Shown one piece after another: positions 36,804-45,326 of a DNA stretch of 64,000 bases. The position numbers and the translations under genes are program-made. The DNA is taken from assembly GCA_949295905.1 (NCBI GenBank), contig CASFNA010000002.1:62001-126000 (forward strand). Direction: 5' to 3'. The notes below the pieces were generated by a model. The model had not been told where the DNA came from. It ran no database searches and saw only the letters and a list, made by a program, of their open reading frames with translations. The stretch's first letter is position 1. Each line of letters begins with the position of its first letter. This DNA is from an uncultured Prevotellaceae bacterium. GTDB lineage: Bacteria; Bacteroidota; Bacteroidia; Bacteroidales; Bacteroidaceae.

Positions 36804-37841
36804 TCAATTGTTTTTGTTAATGAAATCTTTACATGTCTCAATCAATTTTGTAGCGTATTGCCTCCATAAATCTTTGTTTGTCGGTACGTTTTTTTGTGAT
36901 ATTCTTGTACTTCTGCAAAACTTGAAGTTTGTCTCAAATCTATTTCCGTTAAAACTAATGGTGTTGAACAAATCACTTATTCCGCCCATTCTGCATACTT
37001 TCTTTTCTGTTTGTGTTGTGTTTTCCGTGAAAATCACAGGTGTTTCCAATCCCAGACAAGGTAATGCGCAATGTATTCTTGACGTGACAACCATTCTCGC
37101 CTTGGCATATTTGTTTACAAGACGTTTCGCTTCGTCAAGTCTTTCCATGTCTGTGTTGTACTTTGTTAGATAACTTTTGTTGAGTTGTGATATGTATTCG
37201 GCTTCAGTCAAAGTCTCTTCTGTAAAAATTCTTATGTACGTACGGTACAACCGGCAGGCGCGGATGCGTCTTTTGAAATTCTTTTTATAGGGTAATTTGT
37301 CTGTGATTTTTTCAATGGTCTTCCATTTCCTGTAATGTGTCAACAGCCACAATGTGTTGTATATTTCGTCAATCACTTTTTTCTTTTTGGGTATGAAAGG
37401 GTCTACGAAATAGCATTTGTCTTCCTTTTCAGTCGATTTGTATTTCATTCCCAATGTTAAAGTAAGGCAGGCGGAGAAGTAAGCATCTACGCCATTCGAG
37501 AGCAGCAGGTCCCTTGTATAGTGGTCTCTGCATCCGATAGGCTGAAATCTTTTCAGGTAATCGATGCTTTCCTTTGATACAAGTCCTTCTTTTGCAGACG
37601 CATTTATATGGAACGCGACAAACAGCGGGGTTATCTTTTCTGATGGAGGCCATTGCTCGGTGTGGTGCATGTACCATCCGTTCATGATGACCTTGCATTC
37701 ATCTTCTTCGTAGTCTTTCAGTTTTTCCCTTTGGATGAAGCCGTCTGTCTTTGGAAGAAACTGGGCCGCCGCCAATGCCTGAATGTAGTCTCCGATGTTG
37801 ATTTGCTTTTCTGTACAGACCGCTAATAACTTATATTTCAT
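36804..37841 (-). CDS. Polysaccharide pyruvyl transferase family protein
   Basis: 345 residues. INIGDYIQALAAAQFLP is the family's nucleotide/phosphoenolpyruvate-site start; IGCRDHYTRDLLLSNGVDAYFSACLTLTL and ARMVVTSRIHCALPCLGLETPVIF are its later conserved parts, as in WcaK/CsaB-type enzymes. It would add pyruvate ketals to a surface polysaccharide. AT-rich. The 88-base gap to the Stealth gene and the shared strand suggest one operon. Its promoter is well formed. Confidence 0.85.
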   Translation of the reverse strand: MKYKLLAVCTEKQINIGDYIQALAAAQFLPKTDGFIQREKLKDYEEDECKVIMNGWYMHHTEQWPPSEKITPLFVAFHINASAKEGLVSKESIDYLKRFQPIGCRDHYTRDLLLSNGVDAYFSACLTLTLGMKYKSTEKEDKCYFVDPFIPKKKKVIDEIYNTLWLLTHYRKWKTIEKITDKLPYKKNFKRRIRACRLYRTYIRIFTEETLTEAEYISQLNKSYLTKYNTDMERLDEAKRLVNKYAKARMVVTSRIHCALPCLGLETPVIFTENTTQTEKKVCRMGGISDLFNTISFNGNRFETNFKFCRSTRISQKNVPTNKDLWRQYATKLIETCKDFINKNN

Positions 37842-37957
37842 TAGTTGTTATAGCTTTTTGTTATGCGATTTTGCTTTCATCTTGTCATGCGCAAGAGTGT
37901 AAAGCTTGTTGTAATATTTGCTTTTTACAGGGTTTGAAGCCCTTATCCCATTTCGTG

Positions 37958-37988
37958 CAAAGATAATGTAAAAGTTTTACATTGCAAA
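37958..37988 (-). promoter_or_regulatory. Promoter of the pyruvyl transferase-Stealth genes
   Basis: Minus-strand TTTG (37985-37988), 19-base spacer, TATCTTTG (37958-37965). Confidence 0.75.
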
Positions 37989-38193
37989 ATGAAAGATACA
38001 TTTTTATGCGATAAGCTACCCGTGTGTCTTTTCCGGCAGGTGTGGTGTGGAGTATGTCGTGCGCTTATTGTTGTTTTGTTCATGTTATTTCCGCCGTCAG
38101 GACACATTGTTTGAATGGCCTTTGCCATGAATTTGGGCGGCTTGCATTCGTCATTTTGCAAGTGCTTGAAAACCAACGGGTTACCGATGCTGT

Positions 38194-38281
38194 TGCAAAA
38201 GGCCGTCTTTTGCAATGCGGAAGACGGCCTTTTAGCGTGTCAAAGACGGCCTTTTTCAGGCCGAAAGATGGCATATGGGAA
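38194..38281. repeat. 22-bp-period palindromic array D
   Basis: Units at 38194, 38216 and 38238, and a decayed one at 38260. Cores AAAAGGCCGTCTTTT, GAAGACGGCCTTTT and AAAGACGGCCTTTTT sit at the same phase. The core orientation alternates (GGCCGTC versus GACGGCC), so units are near palindromes read in either sense. Confidence 0.85.
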
Positions 38282-38320
38282 ATTCTTTTCCTTTTGTTTT
38301 GCATAATGTCGAACTTGCAT

Positions 38321-38328
38321 TATCTTTG
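38321..38328 (+). promoter_or_regulatory. Promoter -7 element for the paired glycosyltransferases
   Basis: TATCTTTG, 29 bases before the ATG at 38357. It fixes the start, since the frame is open much further upstream through array D. Confidence 0.65.
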
Positions 38329-38356
38329 CATAATATTATTGATAATTGAAGATAAC

Positions 38357-39136
38357 ATGTCAAAGCAACAGGTCATAGTGTCGATGACGTCGTTCCCGGC
38401 GGCCATCCAGTATGCCGCCAAGGCCGTCAAGTCGCTGCTCGACGGGGCGGTATTGCCCGACAAGGTAGTGTTGTATCTTACGTTCTCGCAGTTCGGCGAG
38501 AAGGGCGTTCCGCAGGAACTCTTGTCGCTGGCGGAGAGTAACCCCGTGTTTGAAATCCGTGATTATGACCGCGACATACGCTCTTACCGCAAGCTTATAC
38601 CGGCGTTGCGCGACTTTCCCGATGCCGTCATCGTGACCGTTGATGACGATGTGTATTACCACAGGAACATGCTGCGCGACCTGTTGCGCCTGCACAGACG
38701 CGTGCCTCACGCCGTCTTGGCCCACCGTGCCAAGCTGATGATGCCGGGAAGGCCTTACCGCAAGTGGCGCAAGTACAGGTGGTACCATTTTCTGCGGCAC
38801 AGGCTGCACACGGGTTTCAGGAACATACAGACCGGCGTGGGCGGCGTGCTTTATCCTCCCCATTCATTGAAAGAGGGCATGCTCGACGTAGCTCTGTTCA
38901 CGGAGATTGCCCCTACTACCGACGATATTTGGTTTTGGGCGGCGGCGGTAGCCAACGGCACGCCCGTTGTACCCGTCCCGTTCGGCCACAACAAGCCCAA
39001 GGGAGTTGGCAAGCCGCGTGCGCTTTCGTTGAAGACGACCAACTTCAAGTCGAAGGTTGACCGTAACGCAGCCGCACTGGATGCTATTGTAAGGAGGTTC
39101 CCCGAGGTAGGCGGACGGATAGGTTATCATATTTAA
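38357..39136 (+). CDS. Predicted glycosyltransferase, first of a tandem pair
   Basis: 259 residues from the ATG at 38357. It begins KQQVIVSMTSFPAAIQYA, with DIRSYRKLIPALRDFPDAVI and the acidic TVDDDVYYHRNML, a likely metal- and nucleotide-sugar-binding DxD. Later comes GVGGVLYPPHSL and DDIWFWAAAV. The arrangement is that of a GT-A fold glycosyltransferase family common in capsule loci. The next gene is a paralog sharing all these motifs, 12 bases downstream. Donor and acceptor unknown. Confidence 0.75.
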   Translation: MSKQQVIVSMTSFPAAIQYAAKAVKSLLDGAVLPDKVVLYLTFSQFGEKGVPQELLSLAESNPVFEIRDYDRDIRSYRKLIPALRDFPDAVIVTVDDDVYYHRNMLRDLLRLHRRVPHAVLAHRAKLMMPGRPYRKWRKYRWYHFLRHRLHTGFRNIQTGVGGVLYPPHSLKEGMLDVALFTEIAPTTDDIWFWAAAVANGTPVVPVPFGHNKPKGVGKPRALSLKTTNFKSKVDRNAAALDAIVRRFPEVGGRIGYHI

Positions 39137-39148
39137 CAATCTTAAAGG

Positions 39149-39934
39149 ATGACGGACAATAAACAGAACGTAATAGTTTCGCTCACGTCTTTTCCCGCTG
39201 CAATACCCTATGCGGTGCAGGCAATACGTTCCATTATTGCAGGCACAGTGCTGCCCGACAGGATAGTGTTGTATCTCGACACGCAGAAGTTTCCCGGCGG
39301 CGTGCTGCCGCAGGAACTTGAGGAACTGAAGAAAGAAAGCAGAATATTTGAAGTAAGGTTCGACCCGGCCGAAATACGTTCGTACAAGAAGCTCGTACCG
39401 GCTCTTAGGGATTTCCCGGACGATGTCATTGTGACAATAGACGATGACATACGTTATCATTCCACCATGCTTTCCGACCTGCTCCGTATGCACCGGCGTG
39501 TGCCCGACGCGATAATCGCCCACCGTGTCAGGAAGGCCAGACTGGGAGAGCCTTATAGGAAATGGCACAGGTACAAGGCGTTTGACTTCATCTTCAAGAA
39601 AATCCATTTAAGCCGTCTCGCCATGCAGACCGGCGTAGGCGGAGTGCTCTATCCGCCGCATTCGCTTGACGAGGCTATGCTTGACCCTGCACTCTTCATG
39701 GCCTTGGCACCAACCTGTGACGACATATGGTTTTGGCTGGCCGCCGTGTCGCGCGGTACATATGTGGTGCCCGTTCCCGGCGGAAAGTGCAAGGTGGATG
39801 AAATAGGGAAGCCGAGGAGCATTTCGCTGGTCAAGGTTAATGTCTCGTCAGGCGTTGACGTAAACCGTGAAACGCTTGAAAGAATACTTGAACGCTATCC
39901 TGCGATAAGGCGGAAACTGGAGAATGCGGAGTGA
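39149..39934 (+). CDS. Predicted glycosyltransferase, second of a tandem pair
   Basis: 261 residues. NVIVSLTSFPAAIPYAVQAIRS, EIRSYKKLVPALRDFPDDVI, TIDDDIRYHSTML, GVGGVLYPPHSLDEAM and DDIWFWLAAV align along the whole length with the gene just before it, showing a local duplication. Divergence is concentrated in the regions after the DDD motif and at the C-terminus, probably the acceptor side, so the two may add different sugars. It converges with the gene ending at 39985. Confidence 0.75.
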   Translation: MTDNKQNVIVSLTSFPAAIPYAVQAIRSIIAGTVLPDRIVLYLDTQKFPGGVLPQELEELKKESRIFEVRFDPAEIRSYKKLVPALRDFPDDVIVTIDDDIRYHSTMLSDLLRMHRRVPDAIIAHRVRKARLGEPYRKWHRYKAFDFIFKKIHLSRLAMQTGVGGVLYPPHSLDEAMLDPALFMALAPTCDDIWFWLAAVSRGTYVVPVPGGKCKVDEIGKPRSISLVKVNVSSGVDVNRETLERILERYPAIRRKLENAE

Positions 39935-39984
39935 CGCCGGTGCCCTTTGCGGGTATTGGCGTTAGCATTCGTGAAGGTGTAAGG

Positions 39985-40989
39985 TCATATTGTGATGCTC
40001 TCGAACGGTATGTTGTGCATCTTTGCGGCGTACACCGGGAACTGGCTTTTGTACATCTGCGGCGTGCCGATGCGGTAAATCTTCTGCGCTTCGCTGAGCA
40101 TGTAGAAGTCGAGAAACGACTTCAGGTACACCTCGTACTGGTCTTTTGGAGCATGATGCTTCTGTCCGTCCATGTGGATTAGCTTGCCTGGTATTATGTG
40201 TACGCCGTCAATCTGCGCCGCCCTTTTAAGGAAAGTAGTGCTGTCCGCCGTAACCAGTAGCGGCGTGTTGCCGTGTTTGGCCATCAATTCTTTGATTGCG
40301 TCGAGGCATCTGTTTATCAGTTCTTCCTCCTTTTCCTTGTCGCCCAGTGCCTTGTAGTGGTACTCGTGGAAGTCGCCAAGCAGGTTTTGGAAGCGGAACA
40401 CCGCAGCGTAATAGTTGCCGCCGATGCCCTTCTTTGTCGCGTCAATACGTTCTTGGAGAACCTTTCCCGGTTTGAACAGCTCGCAATAAAGCTCTCCCCA
40501 GCTTGGCGGAGCGGCCTTTCCGCCTTCCTTAGCGTATGTCTCGTTAATATGGTCAACCATGTCGCGGTTGCTGTAAAAATGCACTTGCTTCTTTGCCTTG
40601 AAGCCCAACAGCCTCGTGGCGAGGTGTTCGCCTCTCATGTACAGCACCCTGCTGTATAGCGGGTTGTCCGTGTATTCGCCTTGTTTTAGTGTCCAGTCGT
40701 AAGCGGCGGGTTGCAGGTAGTCTTCCAGCCTGAACGGATATGTGTACCTTATCCTGAACGGGTTGCCTGTATATTTGCAATACGCGTAAAGCGAGACTAT
40801 GCCCTTGAACCTGTCGCACATGCCTCCATGAAAGGTCTCTCCGTCAATCATGGCTATGTAAACGGGCTGTTTTGTATTGGGTTTGCCCGTTTCTTTCGAC
40901 TTCAATGCTATTTTGGCTGAAAGTAGAAGTTCCTTGAACAAGTGCCTTGTTTCCAGCATCTTGTATTTCTTTCCGTAGTATGTTGCCAT
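39985..40989 (-). CDS. Predicted glycosyltransferase, fucosyltransferase-like
   Basis: 334 residues, soluble. After a basic N-terminus comes YIAMIDGETFHGGMCDRFKG, with IVSLYAYCKYTGNPFRIRY, then LLVTADSTTFLKRAAQ and YLKSFLDFYMLSEAQKIYRIG. The Gly/Asp/Arg start and the D-S-x-x-F...A late motif resemble NodZ/O-fucosyltransferase-type GT-B enzymes, but the match is loose. It is last in the four-gene operon beginning with the LpxL-type acyltransferase. Confidence 0.5.
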   Translation of the reverse strand: MATYYGKKYKMLETRHLFKELLLSAKIALKSKETGKPNTKQPVYIAMIDGETFHGGMCDRFKGIVSLYAYCKYTGNPFRIRYTYPFRLEDYLQPAAYDWTLKQGEYTDNPLYSRVLYMRGEHLATRLLGFKAKKQVHFYSNRDMVDHINETYAKEGGKAAPPSWGELYCELFKPGKVLQERIDATKKGIGGNYYAAVFRFQNLLGDFHEYHYKALGDKEKEEELINRCLDAIKELMAKHGNTPLLVTADSTTFLKRAAQIDGVHIIPGKLIHMDGQKHHAPKDQYEVYLKSFLDFYMLSEAQKIYRIGTPQMYKSQFPVYAAKMHNIPFESITI

Positions 40990-41034
40990 GTCCTATGATT
41001 GCATTTTTCAGGTGTTACAGGGTCGCCGTAGGGC

Positions 41035-41907
41035 TTATTCTTCTATGTCGTTCAAGTCGTATCTGTCGAAGTAGCCCATGTCGCGCAGGGTGTTGATGCG
41101 TGCACGGCCGCGTGCACGCTTGCCGAGGAATTCCTCGTAAGACTTTATTGCGTAGTGGTTGATGCGTATTACGTCCTGTTGCGGCTTGCGGTCGCCGTAG
41201 TGTTTCGTTATGGGGGTGCCGTGCGGGTCGGCGGCACGGCCTGACAGGCGCGCCGCTTCGTGGCATCCTGTCATCGTGCATACGCGTCTCGGGTCGGCGA
41301 TACTCTTTACATGGGTGTTCAATCTATGGTCGGGCAGGGAGTGGCGGCGGAACCTCTGCATCACGTCGCCCGGTTCTTTGGTCTTGGCTCCGCTGCTGCC
41401 GTAGACCAGCCAGTTGATTTCCACTACCGCGAACTGCTCCATACGGCGCAGGAAGTCGGGGATGCTCTTGTCCTTTATTGGCACGATGAACTCGTCAAGG
41501 TCTATCACCGCGAGCCACCGGGTGTCAAGCCTGTGACGCTCGAAGCAGTCGTCATACGCGGCGAGCTGCCGCTTCTGCCCGGGAAAGTAGGTGTATTCAA
41601 CCAGGCCAGACGCTATATACGGCTCAAGCACTTGCCGCGTCTCGTCCGTGCTTTCGTTATCGTATATGTAAAATTTCTCCACGCCTTGCTTCCTGTGCCA
41701 TTCTATCCACTCCTTGAAGTAAGGCCCTTCGTTCTTGGCAATGGCGCATACCGAGAGGTAATATTGCGGCTTCGTGTGGTTGTGGCGCAGCCTGTATTTC
41801 AGCCTTATGGCCTTTAGCAGCCCGTAGCGCAGCAGTCCGCGCCAGCGGTTGCGCGCCATTTTGCATGGTATCATGCCGGCTATTATTTCCGCGTAAACTT
41901 TCTTCAT
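41035..41907 (-). CDS. Glycosyltransferase family 92 protein
   Basis: 290 residues. YYLSVCAIAKNEGPYFKEWIEWH, VEKFYIYDNESTDET, RWLAVIDLDEFIVP (DxD), INWLVYGSSGAKTKEPGDV and INHYAIKSYEEFLGKR are the conserved blocks of GT92 (DUF23) enzymes, which often transfer galactose. A short N-terminal basic region precedes the catalytic domain. 12 bases after the second Stealth gene, 45 before the next gene. Confidence 0.88.
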   Translation of the reverse strand: MKKVYAEIIAGMIPCKMARNRWRGLLRYGLLKAIRLKYRLRHNHTKPQYYLSVCAIAKNEGPYFKEWIEWHRKQGVEKFYIYDNESTDETRQVLEPYIASGLVEYTYFPGQKRQLAAYDDCFERHRLDTRWLAVIDLDEFIVPIKDKSIPDFLRRMEQFAVVEINWLVYGSSGAKTKEPGDVMQRFRRHSLPDHRLNTHVKSIADPRRVCTMTGCHEAARLSGRAADPHGTPITKHYGDRKPQQDVIRINHYAIKSYEEFLGKRARGRARINTLRDMGYFDRYDLNDIEE

Positions 41908-41919
41908 CGGTTTCGTATG

Positions 41920-42912
41920 TTATAGTTCAAAGCCCGACTTTTCGGGAAGTATGTGCTCGAAGGCGTTGCGTATGTTCTCCATCACCTGTGCATAGTTGCG
42001 TATGTGCACGTTGTCGTTCAGGCATACGAGCTTGTATGTCTGGTCGTGTATGGCCCTGACGGCCTGCTTGGGGCGCACCATGAGTGGGAACATCTTGGTG
42101 TCGCGGTATGTGTTGTACGGCTCGAAGTTGCCGCGGCATATCTGCCATGTGCGGAAAAGCTCGGGCGTATAGTCGGTAAGTGCGCGGAAGCGGTTGGCCG
42201 AGGTCTCGGTAAGCTCTTGCCCGGCCACGGCCCACACCTCCTCGAAGGTTGACTTAAGGTAGGGCTGGGCGTTGTGTGGAGTGCGCAGGGTGATGAACTT
42301 TCCGTAGGGCTTGAGCAGATAGTTGAGGCGTGCCTTGGAGCCGTACTCCTTGCAGAACCACTTGTCGTGGAAGCGCGCCGTCACCTCCTTCTTGTCGAAG
42401 TGGCGGTTGATGATTTTCAGGTTGTTCTTTATTCTCTTGTACCATTGCGACCATGACGGGTTGTATTGGAACACGGCGATGTCGCATGGCAGGCCGTTGC
42501 GGAAGAAGCGGTCTGTGCCTACGGGGCTTGTAAGGTAGAAGTCGTCGTTGAAGTATACAAAGTGCTCGGCCAGGCCGGGTATGCGGTGTATGTACCGTTC
42601 TATGACGACGGAGTTGTATGTGGGCAGGAATTGCGCGGAGATGTAGTCCTTGTGGTTTACAAGGTGTATTTTCGGATTGCTTGTGTCAAGCCATTCCGGC
42701 TTTTGTCCGCTGGTAACGAAATGTATCTTGCGCACCCATGGGGCGAACTTCTCCACGCCTCTGAACCAGTATTTCAGGAAACCGTAGTCGCGGAAGCGGG
42801 CTTCGGACACACCGTTCTTGGTGTTGTCCTTGTTGCCGGAGTATCTTGCGAAGTCGGCCTGCCACGCCGGGTCGTTCATGTTAACCCATGTTATGATGAA
42901 GTCTATATCCAT
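41920..42912 (-). CDS. Stealth-family sugar phosphotransferase (second copy)
   Basis: 330 residues from the ATG at 42912 (MDIDFIITWVNMNDPAW), which is where family members start; the frame is open to 42981 into the previous gene. Stealth region 1 is that start. Region 2 is EARFRDYGFLKYWFRGVEKFAPWVRKIHFVT with PEWL. FVYFNDDFYLTSPV is the acidic site. Later FHDKWFCKEYG, PHNAQPYLKS and CLNDNVHI complete the four conserved regions. Probably makes a hexose-1-phosphate linkage, with the first Stealth gene on the other side of the island. 26 bases after the acyltransferase. Confidence 0.9.
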   Translation of the reverse strand: MDIDFIITWVNMNDPAWQADFARYSGNKDNTKNGVSEARFRDYGFLKYWFRGVEKFAPWVRKIHFVTSGQKPEWLDTSNPKIHLVNHKDYISAQFLPTYNSVVIERYIHRIPGLAEHFVYFNDDFYLTSPVGTDRFFRNGLPCDIAVFQYNPSWSQWYKRIKNNLKIINRHFDKKEVTARFHDKWFCKEYGSKARLNYLLKPYGKFITLRTPHNAQPYLKSTFEEVWAVAGQELTETSANRFRALTDYTPELFRTWQICRGNFEPYNTYRDTKMFPLMVRPKQAVRAIHDQTYKLVCLNDNVHIRNYAQVMENIRNAFEHILPEKSGFEL

Positions 42913-42938
42913 TATGTCGTGAGCTGCTTGTTTCTGTT

Positions 42939-43829
42939 TTAATCCAATTTTGTAGCGTGCTTGAAGCGGTTGTGCGTCCACAGGTACAGTTCGGGCTGCC
43001 TTGTTATGGCCTGTTCAAGGTGCTTGAAGTAGAGGGCGGTCAGTTCGAAGTCGGGCAGGGAGCGTGGCTCGTCGTGCATCCTGACGAACTCCGCCGTGTA
43101 AAACCCGCGCCTGGTGCGCCTCACATCGAGGTAAAACGCCTCGAAGCCATAGTGCTTTATGATTTTCTCCGTGCCTGTAAGCACTGGCGTGTCGTGGTTG
43201 AGGAAGTGCAGGAAGTGGCGCGACTCCTTGAGCCTTGGCGACTGGTCGGCTATGAAGCCTATTGTGCATACCTTGTGTTCGGCGGCCAGCGTGGTGATGT
43301 AGCGCGCCGTCTTGTGCATGTCAACGCTTACGGCGCCCATGCGTTCGCGTATGTGCAGCATCAGGCGGTCCATGGCTTCGTTGCGCAGTTTGTGGTAGAT
43401 TTGTGCGCCTACGGTGCCCTGTTCCAGCCAAAGGGGCATGGACGACACCCACTCCCAGTTGCCGTAATGGCCGAGGTAGACGGCTACCGACCTGCCGCGG
43501 CGCAGCATCGAGTTTACCTCTTCTGTGTTCTTGAACGCCATGCGACGCCTTATCTTCTCTCTTGAGATGGTTGCCAGCTTGCAGCTTTCAAGCGTCATGT
43601 CGGTGAAGAAGCGGTAAAAAGCCTTTTCCGTATGTTTGATTTCGTGCATGTTCTTCCCGGGAAAAGACTCTGTAAGGTTTTGCCTTACCACTTTTCGCCG
43701 GTAGCGGACGACGTAATACAGCAGGTAGAACATGCCGTCGGACAAGGCATACAGCACGCGGAACGGAGTGTATGCCAGCAGTCTTAGTATGAAGCGGAGC
43801 AAGCGGAATGATGCTTCAGCCGTGTTCAT
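42939..43829 (-). CDS. LpxL/HtrB-type lysophospholipid acyltransferase
   Basis: 296 residues. An N-terminal amphipathic or membrane segment, then RKVVRQNLTESFPGK, AVYLGHYGNWEW (the HxxxxE variant of the family's HxxxxD catalytic motif), IADQSPRL and a final EQAITRQPELYLWTHNRFKH. It adds a secondary acyl chain to lipid A, or is a related envelope acyltransferase. First gene of the minus-strand operon with the second Stealth, GT92 and fucosyltransferase-like genes, linking the operon to LPS or lipooligosaccharide assembly. Confidence 0.88.
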   Translation of the reverse strand: MNTAEASFRLLRFILRLLAYTPFRVLYALSDGMFYLLYYVVRYRRKVVRQNLTESFPGKNMHEIKHTEKAFYRFFTDMTLESCKLATISREKIRRRMAFKNTEEVNSMLRRGRSVAVYLGHYGNWEWVSSMPLWLEQGTVGAQIYHKLRNEAMDRLMLHIRERMGAVSVDMHKTARYITTLAAEHKVCTIGFIADQSPRLKESRHFLHFLNHDTPVLTGTEKIIKHYGFEAFYLDVRRTRRGFYTAEFVRMHDEPRSLPDFELTALYFKHLEQAITRQPELYLWTHNRFKHATKLD

Positions 43830-43859
43830 CGCGTTTTCTTCGTTTTATTTTTTAGGCGA

Positions 43860-43890
43860 CAAAATTAAGATTTTTTTTCCATAAGGCCAA
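43860..43890 (-). promoter_or_regulatory. Promoter of the acyltransferase-glycosyltransferase operon
   Basis: Minus-strand TTG (43888-43890), 20-base spacer, TAATTTTG (43860-43867), 31 bases before the ATG. Confidence 0.65.
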
Positions 43891-44216
43891 TGTTTTACCA
43901 TACTTTTCGGTAAAAACAAGGCTCATGGGGAGTAGGGTAGTGAGTGTAGCCGATGCAAAAGGTGGCCTTTGGCCTTGTCAAAGGCCACCTTTCGCCCTGC
44001 GAAAGGCCGTCTTTTGCAAGGCGATTTGCGGTCTTTTGTGGCGGTGTTTGTAAGTTGTTGGGTATCAGCGAGTTGCATGGTAATATACATGAAGGTGTGA
44101 AATGCTTGCCGGCTAATTCCTCGTATGCTTGTTTCTTATGGCTTGTATGCTTGTCTCTCGTTGCCTGTCGGCTCGTATCTTGTCCCTTGTCTGCTTAATG
44201 TTTCGGATATTTTTTG
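43891..44216. other. Intergenic region with array E
   Basis: Holds array E (43954-44041). From 44100 to 44200 there are TGCTTGT/CTTGTCC words of the simple-sequence class. No gene found. Confidence 0.5.
43954..44041. repeat. 22-bp-period palindromic array E (4 units)
   Basis: Units at 43954, 43976, 43998 and 44020 with no gaps. Cores AAAAGGTGGCCTTT, AAAGGCCACCTTT, AAAGGCCGTCTTTT and a decayed ATTTGCGGTCTTTT lie at the same position. Note GGTGGCC in unit 1 and GGCCACC in unit 2: neighbouring cores are each other's reverse complement. Confidence 0.85.
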
Positions 44217-44224
44217 TACTTTTG
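44217..44224 (+). promoter_or_regulatory. Promoter -7 element upstream of truA
   Basis: TACTTTTG. The leader to truA would be about 220 bases and contains the MITE-like element. Confidence 0.5.
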
Positions 44225-44274
44225 CACGCGGTTTTAAACATGAGTCCGATGTAACTGCTGTTTTCACAATCAGC

Positions 44275-44412
44275 GAAGGCATCCTTTGTAGGGACATAAT
44301 TCATTATGTCCGCACGTTCTGAAAGAACGTTTTTATTGTGCTGCGCTTAGATAATACGCCTCTTCGCGGCGTGCGGACATAATAAATTATGTCCCTACAA
44401 AGGATGTCTTCT
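44275..44412. mobile_element. MITE-like inverted-repeat element in the truA leader
   Basis: Left arm 44275-44316 and right arm 44370-44412 are near-perfect inverted repeats of about 42 bases (TTTGTAGGGACATAATTCAT on the left; TAGGGACATAATTTATTATG as the complement on the right). Between them is a shorter hairpin (ACGTTCTGAAAGAACGT) and about 40 other bases. No transposase gene. Similar GTAGGGACATAA palindromes are known as dispersed non-coding elements in gut Bacteroidetes. Transcribed, it would fold into a long hairpin upstream of truA. Confidence 0.75.
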
Positions 44413-44453
44413 TATGTCGGATTCACGCGATTTACAGAAAATACTTGATGCCG

Positions 44454-45185
44454 ATGCAGAGATATTTCCTTTATTTCAAGTATGACGGCGCGGCCTACCG
44501 AGGCTGGCAGGTGCAGCCGGGCGAGCGCACGGTGCAGGGCGAGTTGCAGAGGGCTTTGTCAATCTTGCTGCGCGGCGACGTGCCCGTAGTGGGCGCGGGG
44601 CGCACCGACACCGGCGTACACGCGCGCATGATGGTAGCCCATTTCGACGCGGCCGGGGGGCTGGACTGCCGCCAGACGGTGTACCGGCTGAACCGCCTGT
44701 TGCCGCGCGACATCGCCGCAGACAGGATGGAAGCCGTGCCCGACGACATGCACGCGCGCTTCAGCGCCACATCGCGCACGTACCATTATTATGTACATAC
44801 GCGCCGCGACCCGTTCCTTAGGGCGTATTCGTGCGAGATGTTTTACAACCTCGACTTCGACAGGATGAACCAGGCGGCGGCCCTGCTGCTTGAATACGAC
44901 GACTTCGCGGCGTTCTGCAAGAGCCATACCGACGTGAAGACCACCCTCTGCCGGGTGACCGAGGCGCGCTGGGTGCAGGACGACGATTATCGCTGGCACT
45001 TCGTAATAACGGCCAACCGCTTCCTGCGCAACATGGTGCGCGCCGTGGTTGGCACGCTGATTGACGTCGGGCGCGGCCGTACAGACGTTGACGGATTCAG
45101 GCGGATAATAGAAGGACGTTCGCGCTCGGGGGCTGGCGACAGCGTTCCGGCCTGCGCGCTGTTCCTTGAAAAGATATTGTATTGA
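44454..45185 (+). CDS. truA: tRNA pseudouridine(38-40) synthase TruA
   Basis: 243 residues from the ATG at 44454 (MQRYFLYFKYDGAAYRGWQVQP), the usual family start; an ATG at 44448 and a TTG at 44445 are also in frame. Catalytic Asp52 is in GAGRTDTGVHARMMVAHFD. RTYHYYVHTRRDPF, FAAFCKSHTDVKTTLC and NRFLRNMVRAVVGTLIDVGRG complete the TruA pattern. It modifies uridines 38-40 in the tRNA anticodon arm. A short upstream frame from 44414 (MSDSRDLQKILDADAEIFP) overlaps the truA start in another frame and may influence initiation. Confidence 0.96.
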   Translation: MQRYFLYFKYDGAAYRGWQVQPGERTVQGELQRALSILLRGDVPVVGAGRTDTGVHARMMVAHFDAAGGLDCRQTVYRLNRLLPRDIAADRMEAVPDDMHARFSATSRTYHYYVHTRRDPFLRAYSCEMFYNLDFDRMNQAAALLLEYDDFAAFCKSHTDVKTTLCRVTEARWVQDDDYRWHFVITANRFLRNMVRAVVGTLIDVGRGRTDVDGFRRIIEGRSRSGAGDSVPACALFLEKILY

Positions 45186-45326
45186 AGGAGGGAAGGAGTA
45201 AGTAGGGAAGTAGTAAGGAGTAAAGTAGTAAGGAGTAGGTAATAAAGAAGCAAGGATTTAAGGGAGATGCCTTGTATGTCTACTGCAATTTGATTTTTCA
45301 CTTTTCACTTTTCATTTTCACTTAAA
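45186..45326. repeat. Simple-sequence element after truA
   Basis: About ten GGAG/AGTA words (GGAAGGAGTAAGTAGG, AGTAGTAAGGAGTAAAG) to 45240, then CACTTTTCACTTTTCA words to 45320. Same class as 12457, 23426 and 57411. Confidence 0.5.

Larger units (their letters stand above)
37842..38356. other. Divergent intergenic region with array D and two promoters
   Basis: Holds the minus promoter at 37958-37988, array D at 38194-38281 and the plus promoter at 38321-38328. The frame open from 38024 is a run-through of non-coding sequence. Otherwise nothing recognised. Confidence 0.6.

Noticed and set aside
38194-38281. CRISPR array interpretation of the 22-bp arrays
   Set aside because: Units are too short, diverged, partly palindromic throughout and without unique spacers; no cas genes are in the window.
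38024-38356. N-terminal extension of the first tandem glycosyltransferase
   Set aside because: It lies over array D and upstream of the promoter element at 38321-38328; homologous residues begin at the ATG at 38357.
43953-44198. Open frame through array E
   Set aside because: Composed of repeat sequence; no start signal or conserved residues.
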